From Verrucomicrobiaceae bacterium (GTDB taxonomy: Bacteria > Verrucomicrobiota > Verrucomicrobiia > Verrucomicrobiales > Verrucomicrobiaceae): 64,000 nt of DNA. Position 1 is the stretch's first letter, and every line of letters starts with the position of its first letter. The translations under genes and the position numbers were made by a program. The notes under the pieces are model-generated. The model was not told where the DNA came from and made no database searches. It worked only from the letters and a program-made list of their open reading frames with translations. Below, one piece after another: positions 45,129-53,400 of this stretch. The stretch lies in assembly GCA_947466075.1 (NCBI GenBank), contig CANIBP010000001.1, positions 248,001 through 312,000 on the forward strand, in the 5' to 3' direction.

Positions 45129-46052
45129 TCAAGGCCTTGCAGCAATCGAGAGTTCGATGATGCGTGCGCACAGATCAGGAAACTCGATGTCCACGGCCTT
45201 CGCGGCTTTCGGCAGCAGGCTGCTGCTGGTCATGCCGGGGATGGTGTTGACCTCGAGCACGAACGGCGCCTGGTCGCTGTCGCGCAGCATGACATCGACG
45301 CGGCCATAGACTTCCGTGCTGCAGGAGCGGAAGGCTTTCAACGCAGCTTCCTGCACGGCCTTCGTCACCTCGGGGCTGAGATTGGCAGGGCAGTTGTAGT
45401 TCGTTTTGCCGGTGCCGCCCATCCATGGGTACTTGTTGTTGATGTCGTAGAAGCCTTCGACCGGCTCGATGTGGATCACAGGCAGCACCTGATCGCCGAG
45501 GATGCCGATGGTCAGCTCTTTGCCGGCCACGTAGTCCTCAATGAGCGTGTCCGTGCCGAACGTCTTCGCGTCCTCAATGGCGGCGTCGAACTCATGCTGA
45601 TGATGGCAGATGTGAACGCCCACGCTGGAACCTTCGCGCGGCGGTTTGACCACGAGCGGGAAGCCAATCGCGAGAGGTTGGCTGCCATCGAGCGGATAAG
45701 TCTGCGAACGCGGCGTCGGCACACCAGCGGCGATGAAGCACTCCTTGCTCAGCAGCTTGTCGAAGGCCACACGGCTGCTTTCGACGCCCGCACCGGTGTA
45801 GCGAATGCCACGCTGCTCCAGAATGGCCTGGATCTGACCGTCCTCGCCAAAGGTGCCGTGAATCAGGTTCATGGCGATGAAGGTGTCCGCTGGAACGTCG
45901 AAATCCGGCCCGGTCACATCGATCTCGGTGACGATGGCTCCCTTGCTGCGCAGCGCTGCGGCGACGCTTTCGGCGGTTTTGAGCGAGACTTTGCGTTCGG
46001 AGCCGGGTCCGCCCATCAGGAGAGCGATTTTCTTGTTCGTGAGGTCGAGCAT
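45129..46052 (-). CDS. ddl: D-alanine--D-alanine ligase
   Basis: This encodes 307 residues from ATG 46052 (MLDLTNKKIALLMGGPGSERKVSL). It is an ATP-grasp enzyme with the N-terminal GGPGSER loop, GSSVGVHI, IEDYVAGKELTIGI, and the C-terminal metal site VLEVNTIPGMTSSSLLPKAA. It joins two D-Ala for peptidoglycan in the cytosol. The longer frame upstream overlaps the divergent D-aminoacylase and is not used. It ends against the palindromic repeat. Confidence 0.95.
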   Translation of the reverse strand: MLDLTNKKIALLMGGPGSERKVSLKTAESVAAALRSKGAIVTEIDVTGPDFDVPADTFIAMNLIHGTFGEDGQIQAILEQRGIRYTGAGVESSRVAFDKLLSKECFIAAGVPTPRSQTYPLDGSQPLAIGFPLVVKPPREGSSVGVHICHHQHEFDAAIEDAKTFGTDTLIEDYVAGKELTIGILGDQVLPVIHIEPVEGFYDINNKYPWMGGTGKTNYNCPANLSPEVTKAVQEAALKAFRSCSTEVYGRVDVMLRDSDQAPFVLEVNTIPGMTSSSLLPKAAKAVDIEFPDLCARIIELSIAARP

Positions 46053-46113
46053 GGTGCTCAGATATGGAATGTGGCGGCTGGATTGGCAAAGGAATCCTGC
46101 CAGTGTTCGGTCC

Positions 46114-47679
46114 ATGAATTCGCGCCAATTACTGCTTTTCGCTTTGTTATTCACTCAGGCCGCCTGTGCGGCAGATTTTGACCTCCTCATCACGAATGCG
46201 CAGATCGCTGACGGCAGTGGCGCACCGCTGGTGCAGGGCAGCATCGCGGTGAAGAACGGAAAAATCGGCGCGGTCGGAAAAATCGAAGGCACGGCCGATT
46301 CGGTCATCGACGCAGGCGGAAAAGTGGCCGCGCCGGGCTTTATCAACGTTCATACGCACTCGGAGGACATTTGCCTTGTTCCAGCGGCGGAGAATTTTCT
46401 GCGCATGGGCGTGACAACAATCATCACCGGCAACTGCGGTCATTCGCGCACCGATGTGGTGAAGTTTTTCGAGGAAATCGCTGAGTCGAAGGTCGCCATC
46501 AACGTCGCCACACTCATCGGCCACGGTTCCGTGCGTGAACAGGGCATGGGGGGCAGCTTCATCCGTGCTCCGAATGCCGAACAGCTCGCGGTGATGAAAG
46601 GGCTCGTCGATCAGGCGATGCAGGACGGTGCAGTGGGACTTAGTACGGGATTGATCTACGTGCCTGGTTCCTTTGCCAAGACCGAGGAACTCATCGAACT
46701 GGCGAAATCCGCCGCTGCGCACGACGGCATTTACGTCAGCCACATGCGCTACGAAACCGTGCGCATCTTTGACGCGCTGGATGAGATCATCCGCATCGCC
46801 AAAGAGGCAAAAATCCGCGCTGAAGTCTCCCACATCAAACTTTCTGGGCCCACTGCTTGGGGCAAAGCCGATCAAGTGCTCGCCGTGCTCGACAAGGCAC
46901 GCGCATCAGGTTTGAAGATCACGCACGATCAATACGCTTACACTGCCTCCAGCACCGGCTTGCGCCAAACACTTCCCGATAGCGCCTTGGAAGGTGAACG
47001 CGAAGATTACATCGCCCGCATCGCCGATCCGAAGCAGAAAGCCGACATCATCGCCAAGATGGCCGAGATGCGCGCTCGCCAAGGCCGCAAGGACTACAGC
47101 TACGCCGTGATCGCCCGCTGCAAGGCCGATCCATCGCTCAATGGCAAGACAGTTCCCGAAGCGGCGAAGCTTAAACGCGGTGCCGATACGCTAGTTGATC
47201 AAATCGAGTTCATCCTCGATCTCGAAGCCCAGGGCGGTGCCAGTGCCATCTTCCACGGCATAAACGAGGACGATTTGCAGACCTTCCTGAAGCATCCGCT
47301 CACCATGATCGCCAGCGACGGCGGTCCGCGTCGATTAGGCGAGGACGTGCCGCATCCACGAAGTTACGGCAACAATGCGCGCGTGCTGTGCCGCTATGTA
47401 CGCGATTTAAAACTAATCAGCATTGAAGAAGCCGTGCGTCGCATGACATCGCTGCCTGCCAAGACGTTTCATCTCAAAGATCGCGGCTTGCTCAGAGCGG
47501 GCGCTTTTGCTGACATCGTCATCGTTGATCCCGCCAAGGTGAATGATCCCTCCACGTTCAACGATCCACATCACTACGCCGAAGGCTTCAGCGATGTCAT
47601 CGTGAACGGCGGCTTGGTCATTCGTGATGGCAAGCTGACCGAGGTGCGCAGCGGTGGGCCATTGCGCATGTCAAAGTAG
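46114..47679 (+). CDS. Secreted D-aminoacylase / N-acyl-D-amino-acid deacylase family protein
   Basis: This encodes 521 residues from ATG 46114 (MNSRQLLLFALLFTQAACAAD), a signal peptide. An amidohydrolase fold follows, with metal motif NVHTHSED, ITGNCGHS (the family Cys), HGSVR, the active-site SDGGP and the C-terminal beta-sandwich end IVIVDPAKVND. The family removes the acyl group from N-acyl-D-amino acids. It is divergent from ddl, 61 bases apart, so both concern D-amino-acid/peptidoglycan material. Substrate is inferred. Confidence 0.9.
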   Translation: MNSRQLLLFALLFTQAACAADFDLLITNAQIADGSGAPLVQGSIAVKNGKIGAVGKIEGTADSVIDAGGKVAAPGFINVHTHSEDICLVPAAENFLRMGVTTIITGNCGHSRTDVVKFFEEIAESKVAINVATLIGHGSVREQGMGGSFIRAPNAEQLAVMKGLVDQAMQDGAVGLSTGLIYVPGSFAKTEELIELAKSAAAHDGIYVSHMRYETVRIFDALDEIIRIAKEAKIRAEVSHIKLSGPTAWGKADQVLAVLDKARASGLKITHDQYAYTASSTGLRQTLPDSALEGEREDYIARIADPKQKADIIAKMAEMRARQGRKDYSYAVIARCKADPSLNGKTVPEAAKLKRGADTLVDQIEFILDLEAQGGASAIFHGINEDDLQTFLKHPLTMIASDGGPRRLGEDVPHPRSYGNNARVLCRYVRDLKLISIEEAVRRMTSLPAKTFHLKDRGLLRAGAFADIVIVDPAKVNDPSTFNDPHHYAEGFSDVIVNGGLVIRDGKLTEVRSGGPLRMSK

Positions 47680-47682
47680 CTA

Positions 47683-49677
47683 TCACGGCTTGCTCGTGTC
47701 AGCGCCGTGGTGGCCGTTGCGAAACAGCCAAGAGGCCGATTGATAAAGCGCAATCGTGTCATCCAGCACGCTCTGAAGCGCATCAGACTTGTCCGGCACG
47801 AGCGAGCCGAGCTTAAGATCAACCTTACCAAGTGTGAACTCCTGTTTGGGCTTGAGCATGCCAAGGTTGCCGCCGGTGACATAGGCGATCTTTTGGTAGT
47901 TCGCGACGAAGACGCGCTCGCGGTCAGGCGTGTAGCCGGGGGAAAGAACATCCTGGCCATAGAAGCGTGAGGTGTAGCTCCAGTTCATCCAGCCGAAGAG
48001 TGTGGGCATCATGTCGATCTGGCTGCACAGGCGATCAAAGCTGCGCGGTTGCACGAGCTTTGGATTCCAGATAACGCAGGGGATGTGATACTTGGTCACG
48101 TCCAGTTCCATCCTGCCGGCGCTGCTGTGACAGTGATCGGACATGATGATAAAGATCGTGTTGTCGAACCACGGCTTCGATTTCGACTTCTCCAGGAAGT
48201 CGCCGATGCACCAGTCGGTGTATTTCACCGCCGACTCACGCGTGCCGGTGGGCATGTCGATGCGGTTTGCGGGGAAGGTGAAGGGACGATGATTCGAAAC
48301 CGTCATCACATGCATGAAGAAGGGTTTCTTCGCGTCATGATTGGCATCCGCCTCCTTGGTGGCCCAACTGAAGAGATCCTCGTCCGCCACGCCCCAGGCG
48401 TTCTCGAAGGTGACGTCGTTCTTCGTTTTCGCGAGGCGGTCGATGACGCGGTAGTTGTTGTTGCTGAAGAAAGAGCCCATGTTGTCGAACAAAGCGTTGC
48501 CGCCATAGACGTAGCTCACATCGTAGCCGCGATCACGGCACACGGAGCCGATGCTGAAGAGGTTCGCATTCTTCTCCCGGCGCCAGACGATGGACTGGCC
48601 GGGCGTGGGTGGCACGCACAGCGTGATCGCCTCCAGCCCGCGCACCGTGCGTGTACCCGTGGCATACATGTTGGTGAAGAAGATCCCTTCGTCGGCGATC
48701 CTGTCCATGCAGGGCGTGAGATAGCTCCTGATCTTGAAGTTGATGCCGAAGTGGCTCATGAAGGCCGCACTGAAGCTCTCCACGGAGATCAGCACGATGT
48801 TGTGGCGCTTCTCCGGCCCGTCGTGTTTGATAAGACGGCGCAAGTCACTCGGATCGGCGCTCGCGGGTGGTGTGTCGGAGAGCGTCAGCAGCTCCTTCGC
48901 CCGTTTCATCGCCTTGTCCTGGTCGAGCTTGCGATAGAAGCGCTCAAAGTCGATCCCGCTCCAGAATGCGGCGCAGAACGCATACGGACCGTCCTTTGCC
49001 AGCTCACGGTTGAACTCATTCTTGAACAGCGGGAGCTGCGACTCCGAGAACACGTTGGCAATGCCCACGGTGACCACCGCGATCCCGACGACCGGCAGAG
49101 CACGGTGCTTCCATGCTGCATCACCGCCGCAAACCCACTGCACAGCCCCTTTACACCGCGCCAGCCATCCCGCTGCCACACCGAGCAGTCCGAGACCGGC
49201 GAAGATCAGTGGCATCGGGTAGGACTGCTTGATGTTGTTCACGACCTCCTGGGTGAAGACGAGGTAATCAACGGCGATGAAATTGAACCGCACCTGAAAC
49301 TCATCCCAGAAAAGCCACTCCGCGACACCGATGAAGATCAGCACCACCGCATAGAGTCCGATAAGCGTCGCCACGACCCAGCGCATCACCGGACTGCGCC
49401 ACAGGATGGACGGCAGCAGGCTGGTGAGCAAAAACCACGGCACCAGCGCGAAACAAGCCGCCTGCAAGTCATACCAGAGGCCGAAGCCGAACGATCCGAG
49501 CAACGAGAGATCCCATGCGATGTCAGATCGGCCTTGGATCATCAAAGCCACACGCGTGAGGAAGGCGATGCTGAGGTACATGCCGCCCAGCAACGCAGCG
49601 CCACGTCCGAGTGTGGAGCGTGGCAGCAAGCGTTGGAGGCCTGCCTTGCTGGAAGGTTTGTCGGTGGTGGTTGGCAT
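47683..49677 (-). CDS. LTA synthase-like sulfatase-fold membrane enzyme
   Basis: This encodes 664 residues from ATG 49677 (MPTTTDKPSSKAGLQRLL). About five membrane helices occupy the first 220 residues, then an extracytoplasmic alkaline-phosphatase/sulfatase fold follows. Visible are VLISVESFSAAF (metal Glu), FFTNMYATGTRTVRGLEA with the Thr nucleophile, IIMSDHCHSS and the following metal His. Such proteins transfer phosphoglycerol or phosphoethanolamine to envelope glycans, like MdoB or LtaS. The substrate here is unknown. A TTG upstream (49701) is possible. Confidence 0.88.
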   Translation of the reverse strand: MPTTTDKPSSKAGLQRLLPRSTLGRGAALLGGMYLSIAFLTRVALMIQGRSDIAWDLSLLGSFGFGLWYDLQAACFALVPWFLLTSLLPSILWRSPVMRWVVATLIGLYAVVLIFIGVAEWLFWDEFQVRFNFIAVDYLVFTQEVVNNIKQSYPMPLIFAGLGLLGVAAGWLARCKGAVQWVCGGDAAWKHRALPVVGIAVVTVGIANVFSESQLPLFKNEFNRELAKDGPYAFCAAFWSGIDFERFYRKLDQDKAMKRAKELLTLSDTPPASADPSDLRRLIKHDGPEKRHNIVLISVESFSAAFMSHFGINFKIRSYLTPCMDRIADEGIFFTNMYATGTRTVRGLEAITLCVPPTPGQSIVWRREKNANLFSIGSVCRDRGYDVSYVYGGNALFDNMGSFFSNNNYRVIDRLAKTKNDVTFENAWGVADEDLFSWATKEADANHDAKKPFFMHVMTVSNHRPFTFPANRIDMPTGTRESAVKYTDWCIGDFLEKSKSKPWFDNTIFIIMSDHCHSSAGRMELDVTKYHIPCVIWNPKLVQPRSFDRLCSQIDMMPTLFGWMNWSYTSRFYGQDVLSPGYTPDRERVFVANYQKIAYVTGGNLGMLKPKQEFTLGKVDLKLGSLVPDKSDALQSVLDDTIALYQSASWLFRNGHHGADTSKP

Positions 49678-49703
49678 GGACTGGTTGGGTGGTCGCGTCA
49701 AAA

Positions 49704-49727
49704 GACCGCCCAGTATGGGTGGCGGTC
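49704..49727. repeat. Inverted repeat between divergent genes
   Basis: GACCGCC (49704-49710) and GGCGGTC (49721-49727) form an inverted repeat with a 10-base spacer in the 172-base gap between the LTA-synthase-like gene and the response regulator. It may be an operator, but there is no T run to suggest a terminator. Confidence 0.35.
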
Positions 49728-49849
49728 ATCGAAAAGCGAACGGGGAGATGTTTACCAGGGATGAAATCTCTGTCATCATTTACTGCGTTGAGTCGAAACT
49801 ATGACAGCCTCTTCATTTGGAGGCGATGCCCTGCCGACGAGACAACGCC

Positions 49850-50524
49850 ATGCACATCCTTATTGTCGAAGATGACCGCAAAACGGCCGCTCTGCTCAGC
49901 ACCACGCTGAAGCAGGAAGGCTTTGAGGTGTCGTGCGCGACCAATGGCGAGGCCGGGCTGAAGGAGGCGCTGAAAGGCGGCTGCGATGCGCTGCTAGTGG
50001 ACATCATGCTGCCAAAACTCGACGGCCTCAGTCTCGTGCGTGCGCTGCGCACCCAAGGCCACACCACGCCCGTCATCATGCTCTCTGCTCGTGGCGAGGT
50101 GGAGCAGCGCGTCGAGGGACTGGACGCGGGCGCGGATGACTACCTACCCAAACCTTTCGCCATGTCCGAGTTGCTGGCTCGTTTGCGCTCACTGGTGCGG
50201 CGCAACACGCAGCTCAAGCCGCCAGTGCTCACACTGGCCGATCTGACCTTTGACACCATCAAGCGTGAAGCGCGGCGTGCGGGCAAACGCATCGATCTGT
50301 CATCGCGTGAGACTTTACTGCTGGAGTGCCTGATGCGTGCAGAAAGCGCCGTCGTCAGCCGCCGCGACATCATCAGCACCGTGTGGGAGTATGATTTCGA
50401 TCCAGGCACCAATCTCGTCGATGTCTATGTGCGCCGTTTGCGCGAGAAGATCGACCGCGATCACTCCCCTGCCCTCATTCAAACGGTGCGCGGCCTCGGC
50501 TATGCACTCCGACTTCAGTCATGA
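49850..50524 (+). CDS. OmpR-family response regulator (CusR/PmrA-like)
   Basis: This encodes 224 residues from ATG 49850 (MHILIVEDDRKTAALL). The receiver domain has the acidic pair EDD, phospho-acceptor Asp in LLVDIMLPKLDG, and the switch Thr/Lys in PKPFA. A winged-helix output domain follows (LSSRETLLLECLMR, NLVDVYVRRLREKID, TVRGLGYALR). It overlaps the kinase gene by ATGA. The metal-efflux genes downstream are its likely targets. Confidence 0.93.
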   Translation: MHILIVEDDRKTAALLSTTLKQEGFEVSCATNGEAGLKEALKGGCDALLVDIMLPKLDGLSLVRALRTQGHTTPVIMLSARGEVEQRVEGLDAGADDYLPKPFAMSELLARLRSLVRRNTQLKPPVLTLADLTFDTIKREARRAGKRIDLSSRETLLLECLMRAESAVVSRRDIISTVWEYDFDPGTNLVDVYVRRLREKIDRDHSPALIQTVRGLGYALRLQS

Positions 50525-51600
50525 CTCTGCGCCGCCGCATCCTGCTGTATTATTCCATCACACTCAGCCTCTCGCTGGTGATCGTGGGTTTCTGGAGCTG
50601 GTTTGAATTCCATGAGCAGCGCAATGTAGCGTTGCATGGCGGTGTCGAAGCCGCAATGAAGCATGATCCTTTGCTGGAGACCTTTGAGATCATCCTGTTC
50701 GGCGGACTTCCTGCTATTTTGCTCGGTATCATCGGTGGAGGACTGCTCATGCGACGTGCCTTGCGCCCGATTGAGGATCTGACGGTGGTCCTGGAGAAAA
50801 CGGATGCTTCAAATCTCGCAGAGCCCGTCTCACGCAGCGGCAATGGCGATGAACTCGACCGCATGGCCGCTGTGTTCAACGGCATGAAGCAGCGACTCGG
50901 TGTGTCATTCACGCAAGCGCGTGAGTTCACCTTGCACGCCTCGCACGAACTCAAAACACCGCTCACCATCATGCACGGCACGCTGGAGCAGATGCTAGGC
51001 GATGCCGACACGCCAACGGCGCACCGCGATCGCGTCGCCTCCATGCTCGAAGAAGTGCAGCGCCTCTCCAGCATCGTCGGACAGCTTGCGTTTCTCGCCA
51101 AGGCGGATGCCGGACTGCTTACCTTTGCGCATGAAACCGTCGCACTCGACGAACTTGTGCGAGATCTCACTGAAGAGGCCACCATGCTCGCCGCTAACGC
51201 CAACATCATCGTCACGCTCAGCCATTGCGAGCCAATCAAAGTCAGCGGTGACCGCATGCGCCTGCGCCAGCTCCTGCTCAATCTCGCCGACAACGCCGTG
51301 AAGCATAACCAACCCAGCGGCAGCATCACCCTCAGCCTTCGATCTCAAGATCAGCACGCCGTTTTCCAAATCACCAACACCGGCCCCGTGCTCGCACCTG
51401 AGTTAAGAGCGCGCGTCTTCGAGCGCTTCTTCCGTGGCGATGTCGCGCACGGCACGGTGGTCGAAGGCAGCGGCCTTGGCCTCAGCATCGCGGAATCCAT
51501 CACTCAGGCTCATGGTGGCAGCATCGTCATGGATGCCACCTCTGATGGCTACACCCGCATCACGCTGCGTCTTCCGCTACTGATGAGCGCGAGTTCCTAA
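50521..51600 (+). CDS. Sensor histidine kinase (CusS-like)
   Basis: This 359-residue protein has two membrane helices (about 8-28 and 60-80) with a short, about 30-residue periplasmic loop (EFHEQRNVALHGGVEAAMKH). HAMP follows, then HisKA with SHELKTPLTIM and HATPase with NLADNAVKHNQ and GSGLGLSIAESI. The loop is too short for a PAS-type sensor domain and has two His that could bind metal. It pairs with the regulator upstream. Confidence 0.93.
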   Translation: MTLRRRILLYYSITLSLSLVIVGFWSWFEFHEQRNVALHGGVEAAMKHDPLLETFEIILFGGLPAILLGIIGGGLLMRRALRPIEDLTVVLEKTDASNLAEPVSRSGNGDELDRMAAVFNGMKQRLGVSFTQAREFTLHASHELKTPLTIMHGTLEQMLGDADTPTAHRDRVASMLEEVQRLSSIVGQLAFLAKADAGLLTFAHETVALDELVRDLTEEATMLAANANIIVTLSHCEPIKVSGDRMRLRQLLLNLADNAVKHNQPSGSITLSLRSQDQHAVFQITNTGPVLAPELRARVFERFFRGDVAHGTVVEGSGLGLSIAESITQAHGGSIVMDATSDGYTRITLRLPLLMSASS

Positions 51601-51652
51601 AGCCTCAAAACTCTTGACGTTGGGAGTTCGGACCGCCTTAATCGGTTTCACC

Positions 51653-51997
51653 GTGAAGTCTCTGCCGACCTATCTTTTGCTCATCTTGTTCCAATGCTGG
51701 ACGCATTGCTCGATGACTCAATATGGGGCCTACATGGAGGATAGCGACGATGAAGGTTCCGGCTGCGTGGTCTGCGACCTGCTAACTGATGGTGCCACGC
51801 TCACCGCTAAACTGACGGTCGCTGCTCCGGCAGTGGTTTTATTTGATGAACACCCTCTCACAGCTCCAACCGTGACTTTGGTGGCTGCGCAGGCATTCAC
51901 ACCAGCGCATCCATTGCCACCACCACGAAGGCGATTGTGCGAGGTTTTAGCCAGCACGGCATGTCCCGTGCACGGTCCTGCGCCCCTTCAGGCTTGA
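51653..51997 (+). CDS. Small secreted Cys-containing protein in metal-efflux cluster
   Basis: This encodes about 114 residues from GTG 51653 (MKSLPTYLLLILFQCWTHC) with a signal-like N-terminus; a TTG at 51614 is an alternative. It has EGSGCVVCDLL (CxxC), then a hydrophobic middle, and a Pro/Arg-rich end with CPVHG. The position between the sensor kinase and TolC1 recalls the small periplasmic metal-binding proteins (CzcI/CopX-type) in such clusters. No family match is recognised. Confidence 0.5.
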   Translation: MKSLPTYLLLILFQCWTHCSMTQYGAYMEDSDDEGSGCVVCDLLTDGATLTAKLTVAAPAVVLFDEHPLTAPTVTLVAAQAFTPAHPLPPPRRRLCEVLASTACPVHGPAPLQA

Positions 51998-52101
51998 GTT
52001 CAATCGGCGGTCCTTAGGCCGCGCAAGATTGACCTCATCATCCGTCATCACGGCCAGCCATGGCTGTGCCTGCTGCTCTTTGTTTCTGAAACACCACGCT
52101 T

Positions 52102-53397
52102 ATGAAATCACTCCCTTTTGCTCTGCTCTTCTGCTTTTCACTATCGGCCACGGCCGCAGATAAACCGTCCCCTGTTTCCATCGAAACACTCGTGGCCAAC
52201 ACACTGGCCGGAAACCCCGAACTCAAATACTACGAAGCGGAAATCGTCGCCGCCAAAGCGGGGCGACGAGAAGCGGCCAAAATGGGCAATCCAGAACTCA
52301 ATGTCGATCTTGGCCGTATGCGCGTGGTCAATGGCTCCAGCGCCACTGAAGACTTGAGCATCTCGAATGGCTATGGTTACGCTGTAACCCTGGCGCAACC
52401 GATTGAGTGGCCTGGACGACTGGGATTGCGCAAAGCGATTGCGAATCGTGATATCACGCTTGCTGAGTTAGGGTTGGCAAAATTTCGCAGCTTCCTGGCA
52501 GCGCGGGTTCGGGCGCTGGCCTATGCGCTGGCGATGCAGCAGCTGGATGCGGCCGCTGCGGGTGAAGTGGCAGAGCGCTTTGCCGCCGTGCGTGCCGTAT
52601 TAGTGCAGCGTGATCCCGGCGGTGCTGCGCCACTGCTGGAGGCCCGTATCATTGAAGCCGCAACGGTTGGTGTGCAGCGCCGTGCCGGCGAGACCGCAGT
52701 GGTGATGCAAAAGACACTGCTCGAGCTGAATTTTCTGATGGGTAAGCGGGCCGACACGCCACTCATCGTAAAGCGCGTGGACTTTGCTCTCAGCACGCTG
52801 CCGCCGCTCGGCGTCTTGCTAGCCCAATCGGCGCAGCACAACTATGACCTGCGGGTGAAGCGTGTGGAGTTGGAACAGCAGGGTTTGAAGGTTGATCTCG
52901 CCAAGAACGAACGGCATCCCACCTTCACCGTCGGTCCGGTGATTCAGGATCAACTTCCTGGTGGACGTCAAACCTTGATCGGCATCAACGTCAGCATGCC
53001 GCTACCATTTTGGAACACCGGCAAAGATAAAGTCGCCACCGCGGATGCGCGCCGTATGCAAGCTGAGGCGATGCTGAATAATCTGCTGCGCGAAACCGAG
53101 CGCAAAGTCACCGAAGCCATGATCATCCTGCAAACGCAGCGCCAACGCCTCGATCTTTGGCCAGCTGAACTCATGAAGACCTTCAGCGACGCCGCAGCAC
53201 TGGCGGATCAACATTACCGGCTCGGTGCTGTGCAAGTCTCTAGCTATCTCGACATGCAGGACCGCTATCTGCAAGCTCTGGAAGCCATCACCGCCACGAA
53301 AATCGAAGCGCTACAAGCGGCGCTCGATTTGGAGCAACTCATCGGCTCCTCGCAGCCCTTGGTGAAGACTGCCGCCGAAGAAAATGCCAAGCCTTGA
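52102..53397 (+). CDS. TolC-family outer membrane efflux protein (CzcC-like), first copy
   Basis: This 431-residue protein starts MKSLPFALLFCFSLSATAADKPS, a signal peptide. The two OEP repeats have the pattern ELKYYEAEIVAAKAGRREAAK and a mirror helical repeat after about 240. NPELNVDLG and YRLGAVQVSSYLDMQDRYLQAL are typical of CzcC/CusC-type channels. It has no lipobox Cys. It forms a trimeric channel for the RND pump encoded four bases downstream. Confidence 0.88.
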   Translation: MKSLPFALLFCFSLSATAADKPSPVSIETLVANTLAGNPELKYYEAEIVAAKAGRREAAKMGNPELNVDLGRMRVVNGSSATEDLSISNGYGYAVTLAQPIEWPGRLGLRKAIANRDITLAELGLAKFRSFLAARVRALAYALAMQQLDAAAAGEVAERFAAVRAVLVQRDPGGAAPLLEARIIEAATVGVQRRAGETAVVMQKTLLELNFLMGKRADTPLIVKRVDFALSTLPPLGVLLAQSAQHNYDLRVKRVELEQQGLKVDLAKNERHPTFTVGPVIQDQLPGGRQTLIGINVSMPLPFWNTGKDKVATADARRMQAEAMLNNLLRETERKVTEAMIILQTQRQRLDLWPAELMKTFSDAAALADQHYRLGAVQVSSYLDMQDRYLQALEAITATKIEALQAALDLEQLIGSSQPLVKTAAEENAKP

Positions 53398-53400
53398 GCC

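Noticed and set aside
48049..49764. 571-codon plus-strand frame opposite the LTA-synthase-like gene
   Set aside because: The minus-strand gene has membrane helices and sulfatase motifs; the plus frame is His/Arg/Glu-rich noise.
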